A DNA stretch of 64,000 bases from Pelagomonas calceolata. Taxonomy: Eukaryota > Sar > Pelagophyceae > Pelagomonadales > Pelagomonadaceae. The position numbers were made by a program, and so were the translations under genes. Location: assembly GCA_918797485.1 (NCBI GenBank), contig CAKKNE010000004.1, forward strand, positions 1,984,001 through 2,048,000, read 5' to 3'. Positions 47,701-56,702 of this stretch are shown here, in pieces (position 1 is the first letter of the stretch; every line of letters begins with the position of its first letter). The notes beneath the pieces are model-generated. The model did no database searches, had not been told where the DNA came from, and saw only the letters and a list, made by a program, of their open reading frames with translations.

Positions 47701-48293
47701 GCCTTCGCGTCGTCCTCCAATTGTAGCTGGGCCCGTTGGAGCTCCGCTTCGCGCAGCGCGGCGGCCTCGCCCGCCGCCGTCTGGGCCGCGGCCTGGGCCT
47801 CCGCTTCCCGCGCAGATTGAGTATCAGCCTCTGCAGCTTCGTGCGCTCGGGCCGCGGCGTCGGCTTCCGCGGCCGCGCGGTCCGCCGCGGCCTTTTGCGT
47901 GGCGATGCGGTCCGCTTCGGCCGCTGCTGCCGCGTCCGCTGCTGCCTGCTGCTGTGCGGCAGCCTCGGCGGCCGCGCGGTCCGCTGCTGCCGCCTCCGCT
48001 GCTCTGGCGGCTTGGTCCCGCTCGGCTTGCTCCGCCGCAAGGCGCGCCGATTCGTCAGGCTCCGCAGGGGCAGGCTCGGCCTCCGGCTTGGCGGCCTCCG
48101 GCGTGGCGGGTGCCGCGGCGGCGGGCTTCCGGAGCGCCTCGAGGCGCGCGCGGGCGGCCGCGGCCCGCGCCGCCGTCGACGAGGCGCCGCCGCCCGCCCG
48201 GTTCCGGGCCCGCTCGGCCGCGGCGCGGGCGGCGTCGAGGTCGGCCCCCACGGCCTGAAGGGCTGCCAGGAATAGCAGCAGGCGCCGCGCCAT
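44709..48293 (-). CDS. ATAD3-type AAA+ ATPase with an extra N-terminal coiled coil and S74/ICA-like domain
   Basis: 1194 residues, about twice the usual ATAD3 length. Signal-like start MARRLLLFLAALQAVGADL. Residues about 20-380 are an Ala/Glu/Arg coiled coil. Residues about 386-481 resemble the S74/intramolecular-chaperone (ICA) domain of phage tail spikes and MYRF: LLDVISKIPLRVYELE, GVIGEEVEQLVPDAV, and VLFMHGVGAVQRLWEKQEHL (the MYRF counterpart is FMENVGAVKELC). The catalytic Ser-Lys motif is not visible, so self-cleavage is doubtful. A second coiled coil and hydrophobic helices (about 680-800) lead to AAA+: GPPGTGKT near 921, VLVFIDEAEAF, LATNRAEDLDEAV. ATAD3 organises mitochondrial nucleoids and inner-membrane contacts. 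Confidence 0.85.
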   Translation of the reverse strand: MARRLLLFLAALQAVGADLDAARAAAERARNRAGGGASSTAARAAAARARLEALRKPAAAAPATPEAAKPEAEPAPAEPDESARLAAEQAERDQAARAAEAAAADRAAAEAAAQQQAAADAAAAAEADRIATQKAAADRAAAEADAAARAHEAAEADTQSAREAEAQAAAQTAAGEAAALREAELQRAQLQLEDDAKAKAQEALKEREAKAAAIRAKEAQQAQEAAQEAADRAIEQAEATRLRLEEEERAREEALRVQIEREANALVEAEARRLEQAKVQLLEDEKRAAERREADAIERQKAAEAAAASRREASERDAAAAAAKREMREAALAEEAARLAELEEVKRREALLEAEQAQMRLEREEAARARAREQATDKQGGKAPPDIYKDVEDVDTSELLDVISKIPLRVYELEKDTMEGRRRFGVIGEEVEQLVPDAVRVGRRAFSQGPKKPPVFVDDVAIVDDPVLFMHGVGAVQRLWEKQEHLRDTTRFLSHRANETASRFAALDDRLHLEPRELDEERLIEARKDHEKFRENEELLDKEAVNEKKASLQRQKLENATLRVEDAAARDRSKAEDLAARDRHAEKLRLQEQSVRDQEEVRRKTDEALLKQRLEDEVKIEALRKEAELARVKAEEEARAAAKRANEDIHLRAMRAKAAEDRKKVLEAVQLVAQYAGRGAATLLDDPKLLMTLVGAIVALVGGGHFAREAAILTRSLAEAYLGRPRLVRETSRRYFGKSTTALKVVLRLLFYPVFWVGRMPSHMIFLRHRMVDLKLWLVYGCIVAYYSICFMLGEMYQSIKHQGKKLALLIERRKLAKKTRRQLTREDAEFFRDVKKMRSDEYAKACRARAKTHDDERRAVQASRNEIHQKNLAMEREALQRERRKEAAFLDGVVLPDELRQRVLQLAIATRNAKANRAPFRHMLLHGPPGTGKTLVAKRLAKASGLEYALMSGGDVGPLGSDGVTALHTLFRWARTSETGVLVFIDEAEAFLASRSRAKLTEHMRNALNAFLYQTGSPTTSFVLVLATNRAEDLDEAVLDRVDETLYFGLPAFAARDKLVRLYYDVYCASLIERKRHFLKKIWDAVRRAPASLKVTKDVTPALLGEVARDTDDFSGREIEKLFVAVQSAAYGRDGRLDANTITTAVAVKRGEHDRKNAMNAADSTLRSSAVDAAMNSPRANSRDGKQRSPRRR

Positions 48294-48392
48294 CGCGTCA
48301 GGGGTTGGGTCGCATCATCGGTCCGCGTATTACGCACCGCACTGGGCCACGAAGCGAAATGGGCAGCCTGCCGTAACTTTTACCATGGCTTG

Positions 48393-48413
48393 CTAGTGTC
48401 TTTACGCCGCTAG
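48393..48413 (+). promoter_or_regulatory. CTAG inverted-repeat promoter element, copy 15
   Basis: 21 bp, CTAGTGTCTTTACGCCGCTAG-type, preceded by GGCTTG. In the divergent spacer 48294-48617, 100 bases from the ATAD3 start and 205 from MPP10. Confidence 0.75.
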
Positions 48414-48617
48414 TTGTAGAGCAAGGCTGCGGTGCCGCAGACGCCGTCGCTCCCCTATTCCTGCGCATTTGTGCCAGCAGTCGTGTCACTTCTACTGCTA
48501 CTGGTGCTCCGTGCAAGCAGCCGGGCCGCGGGACGCCTCGTCGGGCTGCACACAAGTGCCATCGCTGGGCTGCAGCAGCGCACTCACGCCTGCAGCAGCG
48601 CTAAAAGAGCGCTAAAG

Positions 48618-50354
48618 ATGGCCGACGCCGACGCTACCGCAGCAACCGACCTCGCGGCACTCATAGCAAATGCACCGGACGGCGACGGCGCCGCGCCCGA
48701 CGCCGAGAGAGCGAAGCAATTACGAGAAGCGCTCAAGCGCGCGCACGATCGCGCCCTCGCGCGGAGCCGCGCGGCCGCGGCCTCGGCGGCGCTGCTCGGC
48801 GACCATAGAAGGGGCGCCCAGGTGTCGGAGCTCGTGTTAGGCGACGCCGAGACCGTTTGGCAGCAGCTGCGGTTGCGGGGCCGCGACGGCGACCGCCACG
48901 CCGTCGCCGCGGAGCACTATTTACAGAGGCAGGCGGAGGCCGCTGATGATGATGACGAGGCGAGCGACGGCGAGGAGGAGGCCGAGGCCGACGACGAGGC
49001 CGCCGCCGACGATGCGGAGAGCGAGTCCGCGTCGTCGTCCGCGTCCTCGTCCTCGGAGGAGGAGAATGACGCGGAAGAGGAGGAGGACGAGGACGAGTGG
49101 GCGGACGATGTCGATGAGGACGACGACGACGACGACGAACACGAAGGCGCGGGCATCGAGGAGGACCGCTTCTTCAGCCTGGCGGGCATGGAGGAGTTCG
49201 TCGCCGAGGACGAGGCTATTATTGCGGCGGGGCCGTCGCCCCAGAACTCGGACTCGGACTCAGATGAAGACGAGTCCGACGAGAGCGACGACGGCTGGGC
49301 GGGTTCAGAGGACGAAGAATGGGGGAGGACGGCGAAGTACTCCGACTTCTTCGACGACGAACCGAAGAAGAAGAAGAAATCAATCAACGAGAAACATCGG
49401 AAGGACATCGAAGCGCTGGAGCAAGATCATATAGTTGATCCGTCCGAGCGGCCGTGGGAACTAAGGGGCGAGGTCCAGGGCAAGGATCGACCTCGCAATT
49501 CATTATTAGGCTTGGATGCGACGTGGGACGGCGTGTCGAAGGACCCGCCGCCGCTAGACGCGGCCTTTGGGTTGCGGATCGAGGAGGTCATCAAGGAACG
49601 AGTTCTCGCACAAAATTTTGATGATATCGTGCCCCAGACCGTGGTCGAGCAGGCTTATCGTGAGCGGCGGTCGGGTAAGGTCGAGGATCAGGACGATGGT
49701 GCGCTCGGCCAGAAGTCAAAGCTAGGGTTGTCTGAGGAATATGAGAGGGACTACGTGGAAAGGCAAGAAAATGGGGAGAAATCTGATAAACCTGTGCGAG
49801 ATGAAGCACTCGACGAGAAGTGGCGGAAGCTCGCGTCTCGGTTGGACGCGTTGTCTCATTTTGCTTCACCTTTGGAGCGACCGGCTCTCGACGAGGAAGT
49901 CGTCGCGGCTCGAACCAAGGCCTCGGCCGTGCAGCTCGAGGAGGCGACGCCGGCGGCCCACACTTCGGAGGAAGGCTTAGCGCCGGAGGAGGTGCGCGCG
50001 AAGAAGCGGGGTAGAGAGGAGTTGCAGCGGTCCCAGGAGGAGGCGACGCGCGACGAGAGAAAGGCTCAAAGATTAGCGAAGAAGAAGGCGCGGAACGCGA
50101 AGCGCAAGAAGTTGCGGGCCGACGCGCGTATTGTGGCCAAGGTCGCGCCGGACCTCAAGAACCCCTACGAGGCGAAGCGAGTTGTTAGAAGGGTGCAGCA
50201 GGCTTCAGAAAGTTCGGACCAGGGGAAGTACGGCCGGTCGGGCAAGTTCTTCGAGCAGCTCCAGGAGGAGGTTAGGAGGGAGGTGCGCGGCGACGCCGCG
50301 CCGGCGCCCAAGAAGAAACGGCCGGCGAGGGCGTCGGCGGCGAAACTTGGGTAA
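48618..50354 (+). CDS. MPP10: U3 small nucleolar ribonucleoprotein MPP10
   Basis: 578 residues from ATG 48618. The middle is a long acidic run (Asp/Glu/Ser), typical of Mpp10. After it come conserved segments: GRTAKYSDFFD, SERPWELRGEVQGKDRP.NSLL (PW-L-GEV--K-RP-NSLL), EVIKERVLAQNFDDIVP, KSKLGLSEEYERDY, DEKWRKLASRLDALSHF and a basic tail of Lys/Arg helices. MPP10 links U3 snoRNA with IMP3/IMP4 in the small-subunit processome. A GTG-initiated frame from 48432 includes hydrophobic sequence over the CTAG region and is rejected. Intact; pairs functionally with RRP9 at 36546. Confidence 0.88.
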   Translation: MADADATAATDLAALIANAPDGDGAAPDAERAKQLREALKRAHDRALARSRAAAASAALLGDHRRGAQVSELVLGDAETVWQQLRLRGRDGDRHAVAAEHYLQRQAEAADDDDEASDGEEEAEADDEAAADDAESESASSSASSSSEEENDAEEEEDEDEWADDVDEDDDDDDEHEGAGIEEDRFFSLAGMEEFVAEDEAIIAAGPSPQNSDSDSDEDESDESDDGWAGSEDEEWGRTAKYSDFFDDEPKKKKKSINEKHRKDIEALEQDHIVDPSERPWELRGEVQGKDRPRNSLLGLDATWDGVSKDPPPLDAAFGLRIEEVIKERVLAQNFDDIVPQTVVEQAYRERRSGKVEDQDDGALGQKSKLGLSEEYERDYVERQENGEKSDKPVRDEALDEKWRKLASRLDALSHFASPLERPALDEEVVAARTKASAVQLEEATPAAHTSEEGLAPEEVRAKKRGREELQRSQEEATRDERKAQRLAKKKARNAKRKKLRADARIVAKVAPDLKNPYEAKRVVRRVQQASESSDQGKYGRSGKFFEQLQEEVRREVRGDAAPAPKKKRPARASAAKLG

Positions 50355-50678
50355 GTTGTTTAGTCCAGACAGGATCGTTGTTTAGACGGACTGGTAGCTC
50401 GTGCGGGTCACTGGAGAGCGGATCGAGACCGCTCTCCCTGCTGTCCGCGCGCGCGCAGACTAGCTCACGGACAGCCAATCGACAGCATTCAGCGCGCGCC
50501 CAAGTCGACCTCGTGGCGCGCGTGAAACGCCAGTCGCCGTCGATCCACGGATCACAAATTTCACAAATTTCACTGTCAAAGCACAGGAGACCTCTGCGTT
50601 CAGAGCGACGCGCGAGCAAGATCAAAGCCGCGCTTAATCGAGACTCAACAAAGCGCGAAGGCTCCTAAAATCCAAAGC
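50355..50678. other. Spacer between MPP10 and the small ORF
   Basis: 324 bases, plus-strand tandem arrangement. Contains ACAAATTTCACAAATTTCACTG at 50563-50577 region as short AAATTTCAC direct repeats; no gene, no CTAG element. Confidence 0.35.
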
Positions 50679-50989
50679 ATGGGCGCCCGCGAATCCGTGC
50701 CGGAAAAGGCCGCGGACGCAGGAAAAGTTGTGCTCAGGGTGCGCCTGCACTCGCTCGGGCATGGTTGGATGGAGGAGAGGTTCATCGATGTCACCTGCCC
50801 TGCCGATATGAGAGCTGGCGTAATTCTCTCGAAGATGCGGGCGCAGTTTTTACCGCGGCGGCGGCGACGGCTGTGCAGCACGGCGATCTAACAATCCTTC
50901 TGAATCAATCGATCGTGACGAGCGCTCGGCGCGGCGGCCCTCTCGAGGGGTCGACTACCGCGGTGGGGTCCTGTGGCTCCCACGCGTGA
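50679..50989 (+). CDS. Small protein with a possible N-myristoylation site, apparent frameshift
   Basis: MGARESVPEKAADAGKVVLR starts at ATG 50679; Gly2 and Ser6 fit an N-myristoylation signal. The frame stops at 50891, but a frame one base back continues from about 50840 (through a run of five T) to a stop at 50989 with QHGDLTILLNQSIVTSARRGG, which reads like a β-grasp or ubiquitin-like end. Together they would give about 100 residues. Either a sequencing indel in the T-run, or two unrelated chance frames. No family recognised. Confidence 0.35.
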
Positions 50990-51496
50990 AGAGGGCGCGT
51001 GGCGTCCGCCGCGGCGCCCGGCGCTGGCACTTGGGCCGATAGGAACCACTGGAGTAACTTTTTTTGCTACAGGAAATCTGAGCGCTGAGTGAGCGCCGAC
51101 GTTAGGGTCGTCGCGGCGGCGTTTTCTGAGGTCTTGGCTGGCCGACCACTGCGCCTAATCCGCGGCGCGAGCGCACAAAATAACACCCTGAAAAACCCGT
51201 TTTGATGCCTCCCGAGAGATATTCGCATCGAAAGAAGATGTCTCGCGAGGCTGATCAATGGCATTTGGGCCCTTGGAAACGCTTGTTTTGGAAACCCCCA
51301 TACAAGTACCTACGGTACCATAAAGTACCATACCTCATGCCTACGTAGACATTGTGCCGCCGTGCGAGAGCTTGCCAAGCGGCTCTGGCTAAGACATCGC
51401 TGTCACCCAGCAGCTCCGAACAGTGCGCCGCTCCAGCAAAGCGCTGCATTGCATCCGAGCATCACTGTGAAGCACTCAACGCAGCAAGCAGCCACC
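50990..51496. other. Spacer upstream of the class II aldolase gene
   Basis: About 500 bases. AAAACCCGTTTTGATG at 51192-51207 is identical to 3107-3122. A palindrome cluster with GGTACCATA and AAGTACCATACC at about 51305-51335 lies 160-190 bases upstream of the aldolase start. Relatively AT-rich. No gene and no CTAG element seen. Confidence 0.4.
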
Positions 51497-52369
51497 ATGA
51501 GCAACACGGCAACGGAAGTAGTGGCCACGACGGCCTACGGCGGCAACGAGAAGAAGCGGAAGGCTGGAGAAATCGAACCCGTCGAGGTCGTCGGGCCCTA
51601 CGGCCTCATTACCTCAACCGCACACGGCTGCGCGCCGGACGTCTTGAGGCAAGCTAGAGTAGATCTGGCGGCGTGCTATCGAATTTTAGATAGGATGAAT
51701 TTAAACGAAGGTATTGATAATCATCTAACGGTCATGGTCCCGGGCACGCAACCGCTGAGATTTTTGTGCATCGCGTACGGATTAGCGTGGTCCGAGGTCA
51801 CAGCCTCCAACCTGCTCTTGCTGGATGAGACGGGCAAGGTCCTGGAAGGTAGTGGAGCCCCGGACCCGACGGCCTTCTTCATCCACTCTCGGATACATAA
51901 GAAACACCCGCATGCGGTCTGTGTGCTCCATACGCACATGCCACACGCGACGGCGCTGTGTTGCCTCGAGGACATGGAACTGAAGATGATCAACCAGAAC
52001 TGTTTGCGGTTCTACGACGAAGTGGCATACGACACGGACTACAAAGGTTTAGTGCTGGGGACGGTCGAAGGCGATCGAATGGCACAAGCGATGGGTTCGA
52101 ACAGGGTGCTGATGCACCGGAACCACGGCGTCATCACCTGCGGTGATTCGGTGGCCGAGGCTTTCGATGAATTGTACTATTTGGAGCGGTGCGCGCACGT
52201 CCAATGTCTAGCGTACGCTACGAACAGGCCTCTAGCGACCGTATCAGACGAGATCTGCGTGGAGTACAAGAAGGACGTTGTCAAATTTAGAGGGTGCTGG
52301 GCCGAGAAGCACTTCGCCGCGCGGAAGCGGGAACTGCTCAAGGGCGGCGCCGCGGACTTCGCGGCATAG
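51497..52369 (+). CDS. Class II aldolase/adducin-domain protein
   Basis: 290 residues from ATG 51497. After a short Lys-rich leader come RVDLAACYRILDRMNLNEGIDNHLTVMVPG (the N-terminal phosphate-binding part), SRIHKKHPHAVCVLHTHMPHATALCC with the HTH zinc ligands, VLMHRNHGVITCG with the third His, and AFDELYYLERCAHVQCLA (tetramer interface). This matches the aldolase II head shared by fuculose-phosphate aldolases and adducins; no C-terminal adducin tail is present, so a metal-dependent aldolase or an adducin-like scaffold are both possible. AT content of codons is higher than in neighbours. Confidence 0.85.
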   Translation: MSNTATEVVATTAYGGNEKKRKAGEIEPVEVVGPYGLITSTAHGCAPDVLRQARVDLAACYRILDRMNLNEGIDNHLTVMVPGTQPLRFLCIAYGLAWSEVTASNLLLLDETGKVLEGSGAPDPTAFFIHSRIHKKHPHAVCVLHTHMPHATALCCLEDMELKMINQNCLRFYDEVAYDTDYKGLVLGTVEGDRMAQAMGSNRVLMHRNHGVITCGDSVAEAFDELYYLERCAHVQCLAYATNRPLATVSDEICVEYKKDVVKFRGCWAEKHFAARKRELLKGGAADFAA

Positions 52370-52459
52370 TCCTCCCGTCAGTCGTCGTGTCAATATTTGT
52401 AAGCTCGTTTCCCGTCGTGTGTGTTTTCGGGGGGTTGACGCACACACAACTTAAGCTAG

Positions 52460-54509
52460 CTACCAATCAAATCGTTCGACGGCGACGGGGGCGTCGATTT
52501 GCCGACCGATGGCGCGGAGGTCCCGCTCGACGCGGACGACGTTTCCGCAGTACATGAGGCCCCAGTTCGCACACAGCTTTCGAGGCGCGCGCTTCGGACG
52601 CGGGGGCTCCTCGGACGCCACGACGCTCATCAGGAGCTCGAACTCGTCCTGCGTTCCGCGGCACACCCTTTCGCAGTGGGAGACGAGCGCGGAATACGTG
52701 AGCGCGCGCTTGCCTGCGGCTATATGCCGCAAGATGTCGCCGAGGTCGTCGTCTTCGACGAGCATCTGCGACGTGCTCAAGAGATCGATGCCACTTGCGA
52801 TATCTTCCTCGGAAACGAGATCGCCGTCGTCGTCGCTCTCGTCGCCGCCGTCAACAGTTCCAAAGTTGGCCCATGGGCCCATGGTTCGTCGTAAGCGCCC
52901 GTCGGCCCTTCCGGGTCGGGGCCTATCAGCCAGGCTGCGGGACCGCGCCCTGTGCAGCGTTTCGGTGCGAAACGAGGCCGAAATCTCGCTAGCGCCCATG
53001 CCGCGCGCGGCGCAACGCCGGAGGAGCGCGTCGAACCGTGCCGGCGCGCCGTTCTCGGGGCCACCGCCGTAGCCCCCGAGGAGCTCCGTGGGCCGGAAAC
53101 GGCACTCCGGCAGCGCCTGGTGCGTCTCGACGGCCTCGACGACGTCGAGAACGACTTCACCGAGATCGCCTGGGCGGCCGTCCACGAGGTAGACGCTGCT
53201 CCGCCCCCGGAGGTCCGCCTCGAGATGCGAAAGCGGCGTCTTGCCCGTGTAAAAGACGAGCGCGATGTCCACGGCGTCGAGCAAGCCCTCGCGCAGATAG
53301 AACGTGACGAGGGCCGCATCGCGGACCATCCAAAGTAACGACATACTCCGGGTCTCGGCGTGCCGTTGGATCGTCGCGAGCGCCGGCGTGATGCCTATGC
53401 CCGTCGCGACGAGGAGCAAATTATCGCGGTCGGCGGCGTACGCGGCGTAGGGGGACGGGAACGGGCCCTGGACCCAGATTGGGCGCGTCGTCGGCCGCTC
53501 GATCGCGTCGTGGAGCGCCCGCGTCCAGTCCCCGGCGGCCGTGATGCAGAGGCTGACCCGTTTCTTGCCGGCCGCGGCGCCGTACGCCGAGAAGGGGTGC
53601 CACTGCGTCCTCGAGAGCCACGGGATCAGCACGTACACGTAGCCCTCCACGCTGTCGTGCCACCACTCTGGTTTCTGAAACGAGACCTGGACGCTGGCAC
53701 CGAGCCGCTCGAAGACGGCGTCCTCGACGCGCAACGCGCGGTAGCAGAGCGCGTAGAGCGCGTCGGCGCCGTAGATGGCGAGCGCTGCGCCCGCGACGGC
53801 CGCGCACACGCGAGTGTGGCACACGACGGCCACGGTGCCGGAGATGCCGAGCAGCACGTGCACGGCCTTCCGAATCTCAAACGACACGAGGGCGCAGCGC
53901 CCGAGCTGTCACGAGCACGAGGACGGGCGCGCAGCAGCACATCGCGGCGAGGCCACTTCGCCCGGCACCGCCGCCCAGCTTGGCCCGCAGCTCCCGTCGT
54001 ATTAGCCACCTCGCGAAATGAGCGATCGTGTGCAACACGGCAAATCCAGCGACGCGCCAGCCGCAGGCCTCGTGCGTCTCGTGCAGGTTGTCCGCCGCGA
54101 CGAGGATGGACCCGACGTTCTCCTCCCAGCGCGCCGCTGACACGCGCGCCTTCGTCAAGAAGAGCGCCACGAGGTACGGGAGCGCCGCGTAGGCCGTCGT
54201 GCGAGCGACCGCAAGCAGCAGGACCTCGATCCAACCCTCGGCGCAGATCGACGGCCGCGGGCAGACCGTGACCGTGCGCCGCCAGCGCGCGGCGCCGATG
54301 CGCGTCCAGGCCGGAAGGAAGACACACAGGCTATACGCGACCGCCGCGGCGCTGGCAGCAGCCACGAACGAACTCAGCGACGCGATGGAGCTGTCCGCCG
54401 ACGTCGTCTTTGCGCGGCGGCGCGCCTCCCGCCTCCTCAGCGTCGGTGACGGAGGCGCTTCGACGTCGTCTTTGGTTGGTGAGACTTTGGTTGGTGAGGC
54501 GCGCCACAT
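52460..54509 (-). CDS. Ferric reductase / NADPH oxidase (FRE/NOX) family with apparent frameshift and an insertion
   Basis: Upstream frame from ATG 54509: a cytosolic N-terminus, membrane helices and HETHEACGWRVAGFAVLHTIAHF (heme His pair). The frame changes near 53885 (…TARAL | VSFEIRKAVHVLL); the second frame has the other His pair (AVHVLLG…VVCHTRV), the FAD site QWHPFSAY, WVQGPFPSPY, LLLVATGIGITPAL (NADPH) and the ending WGLMYCGN…VERFDW. So heme, FAD and NADPH domains are all present, and a single-base indel is the simplest explanation. About 150 acidic residues are inserted between the NADPH domain and the terminal WG-YCG motif. It reduces ferric iron or oxygen across the plasma membrane. 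Confidence 0.85.
54466..54497. repeat. Short tandem duplication in the ferric reductase N-terminus
   Basis: CTTTGGTTGGTGAG repeated, encoding SPTK-SPTK on the minus strand. Confidence 0.7.
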
Positions 54510-54933
54510 CTACGCCGGCTGCCCGAGGAGTGAAACCTCGTGCTAGTGCTGCTAGGACCCCATGTTAGGCGCTTAGGAGTTGCGAGGCAGCCTGAAAACG
54601 CGGTCTCAAGCGTTCTGAGATCGTCCCTGGTTTGTACTCTTGGCATCAACTCTGAATTGCTCCTCACACGCACATTTCATCCCGGCACGTAGCTGGGTTC
54701 GCTCACAGTTGTCCGGAGGTCTGTAATGGTCGTTTGAATCGTCTCGCAAGGCTCGCGTCCGGGAACCTACTAGGCGGCTGCCGCAAACGGTGCGCGCGGC
54801 CGGACGTTGTCGGCAGCCCCACCATCAGCGGCAAACGCGTTGCGGACTGCAAACGCGCCGGGAGGCCTCACAAAGACGCAGCTGAACAGCGCGTCACACC
54901 GTAGCGACAGCCGTTAACGACCGGGGCAGCACG
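54510..54933. other. Divergent spacer with a short CTAG variant
   Basis: 424 bases between the ferric reductase and BTB genes. CTAGTGCTGCTAG at 54543-54555 looks like the CTAG element with its loop shortened. Nothing else apparent. Confidence 0.45.
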
Positions 54934-55827
54934 ATGGCCTACGGCGCGCGCGGCGGCGGCGCCATGACGCAAGATCTAGGTGGACTCGAACGGGAACTCT
55001 CGAGCCGGTTGGAGTTGGAGCACACCGTGCTCGAGGCGCGCGCGCAGGAGTTAAGGCGAGAGGCGCGGAAGCAAGCCCGGCAACGGGCGTTCCTGCGCGA
55101 GGAGAGAAAACGAGCGCGCGACGAAAAGGAGGCTATCATTCGAGATGCAGCCAAATTGGAACACCGCGACAAGGACGACTGGTTTCCCCGCGATTACCTC
55201 GACGCGACGCCCCAGAAACGACTTCGACTGAATGTCGGAGGCCAGATCTTCGAGATCAACGTCGCGAAGCTAGACAACGACCCCGACAGTTTGTTGGCAG
55301 CCTTGGCGGCCGAGGACTGCCCGTTGTTCGGAGATGATCGGGGGAAACGCGTCGCTTATGTCGACCGGGACTGGTGGACCTTCCGGCACGTCCTCGCGTT
55401 TCTGAGGGACGGCGTCTTGCCGGCTTCTCCGTCCCTGGCTCTACCTTTGTATCGCGAGGCGGCCTTCTGGAGATTGGGTTCGTTGCAACGAGCCGTCGAG
55501 GAGACGCATTTACATTTGACAAGGACGAAGATCGACGTCGACGCCAAGGGCGAAGTCACGGAAGAAAAGCAGACCAAGGAGTCAAAATTCTGGCTCAGCA
55601 AGCCGAACTGGTGGGAGGCCCAGGCGCCCTCCTCCTCAAAAAAGAAGGAGGGCGAGAAGGGCGAGGACGACAAGGACCCCGACTGGTGGAAGGACCGCGA
55701 CGACTATCGAGGGGCGCGCTTCGCGCTGTCGACGGACCCGGAGAAGGTCGTGGCCACCTCCGAGGACGTCGAGGAGAAGAAGGACGTCTACCCGATGCTC
55801 TCGTCGACGTGGGGCTACTACCACTGA
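54934..55827 (+). CDS. BTB/POZ (K+-channel T1-type) domain protein
   Basis: 297 residues. The first 75 are a charged coiled coil (LEREL…, RREARKQARQRAFLREERKRAR). Residues about 93-195 are the T1/BTB fold: LRLNVGGQIFEINVAKLDNDPDSLLAAL, VAYVDRDWWTFRHVLAFLRDG (F-yD-RD--F--IL-FLR-G), and LYREAAFWRL. The C-terminal tail has Trp repeats (PNWW, PDWW) and Lys runs. No membrane segments, so it is not the channel itself but a KCTD-like adaptor; KCTD proteins often recruit cullin-3. Start ATG is close to the coiled coil. The stop is 17 bases from the convergent endonuclease stop. Confidence 0.8.
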   Translation: MAYGARGGGAMTQDLGGLERELSSRLELEHTVLEARAQELRREARKQARQRAFLREERKRARDEKEAIIRDAAKLEHRDKDDWFPRDYLDATPQKRLRLNVGGQIFEINVAKLDNDPDSLLAALAAEDCPLFGDDRGKRVAYVDRDWWTFRHVLAFLRDGVLPASPSLALPLYREAAFWRLGSLQRAVEETHLHLTRTKIDVDAKGEVTEEKQTKESKFWLSKPNWWEAQAPSSSKKKEGEKGEDDKDPDWWKDRDDYRGARFALSTDPEKVVATSEDVEEKKDVYPMLSSTWGYYH

Positions 55828-55844
55828 GTTGTCGGGGGAGTAAC

Positions 55845-56702
55845 TTACAATCCTACTAGTGGGCACGCGTCGACGGCGCACTCCTTCTTCTGGAGCTTGC
55901 CGTTCTTCGCGCACTTCGCGCAGCACTTGCCGTGCTCGACGAGGAGGATGTGCAGGTCGAGCTTGCACTCGTTGGGCACGCGCCGGTTCAGGTGCTCGTA
56001 GGCCTGCTCGCGCGACGCGTCCGCCGGGAGCCAGTTCAGCTTCTTCGCTATATGCAAAACGTGCGTGTCGACGGGGAACTCGGCGCGGCCCATCGTGAAC
56101 ATCATGACGCATGCGACCGTCTTCGGCCCGACGCCCTTGAACGACGTCAGCACGCGCTTGACCTCGTCGTCGTCGCGCTCGTGGAGCCACTCGAGGGACG
56201 GCTCGCCGTCCGTGCGGACGCGGTCGTCGCGCAGGATGGCGCGCACGCGCTCCATCTTGACTTCCGCGAGGCCGCCGCACCTCACGAGGTCCTCGGCGAC
56301 GCCCTCCGGCGCATCCAGCACCTGCGACCACGTTGGCAGGCCCTCCTTCAGCCGCGCGAAGGCGACGGCGCTCGTCTTGTCCGTCGTGTTCTGCGACAGG
56401 ATCGTTCGTACCAGCGAATCTAGGATGGACTTGCGCTCCGGCGGCGACGGCAGGCCGTGGACCGTCGCGAGGCGCGCGACGGCCTCGACGGCCGCGGCCG
56501 GCGTGGGCGCGGCCCACGTCGGGTAGGGCTCTTCGGCCTCGGTCTTGCCGCGCGGCTTCTTCTTGCTCGAGTCCTTCTTGCTCGTCGTCGCCTTGCGCGC
56601 CGTGCTCGCCTGCTTTGTTTTGGCAGTGGTCGAGTGCGATGCTTTGGCGGGCGTTTTCTTGCCAGAAATTGGCACACGCGTGGTCGGAGCTGATTTTGCC
56701 AT
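55845..56702 (-). CDS. HhH-GPD DNA glycosylase/lyase, endonuclease III-like
   Basis: 285 residues from ATG 56702. A Lys-rich N-terminus (KKTPAKASHSTTAKTKQ…) may be nuclear. The catalytic fold: ILDSLVRTILSQNTTDK, then SFKGVGPKTVACVMMF with the helix-hairpin-helix and catalytic Lys (GPK), and EFPVDTHVLHI with the essential Asp. The last part has several Cys (CCAKCAKNGKLQKKECAVDACPL), where Nth enzymes hold a 4Fe-4S cluster; spacing here is not the usual C-x6-C-x2-C-x5-C exactly. It removes oxidised pyrimidines in base excision repair, in nucleus or organelles. Confidence 0.85.
   Translation of the reverse strand: MAKSAPTTRVPISGKKTPAKASHSTTAKTKQASTARKATTSKKDSSKKKPRGKTEAEEPYPTWAAPTPAAAVEAVARLATVHGLPSPPERKSILDSLVRTILSQNTTDKTSAVAFARLKEGLPTWSQVLDAPEGVAEDLVRCGGLAEVKMERVRAILRDDRVRTDGEPSLEWLHERDDDEVKRVLTSFKGVGPKTVACVMMFTMGRAEFPVDTHVLHIAKKLNWLPADASREQAYEHLNRRVPNECKLDLHILLVEHGKCCAKCAKNGKLQKKECAVDACPLVGL

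Noticed and set aside
47736-48275. Plus-strand frames over the ATAD3 coiled coil
   Set aside because: They are the complement of the Ala/Glu/Arg repeats of a clearly conserved minus-strand protein.
48432-48617. Hydrophobic N-terminal extension of MPP10 that could be read as a signal peptide
   Set aside because: Non-ATG start, and MPP10 is a nucleolar protein; ATG 48618 is a better fit.
50679-50700. MGARES start as a viral Gag-type matrix protein
   Set aside because: The short N-terminal match is only a general myristoylation signal; nothing else around it resembles a virus.
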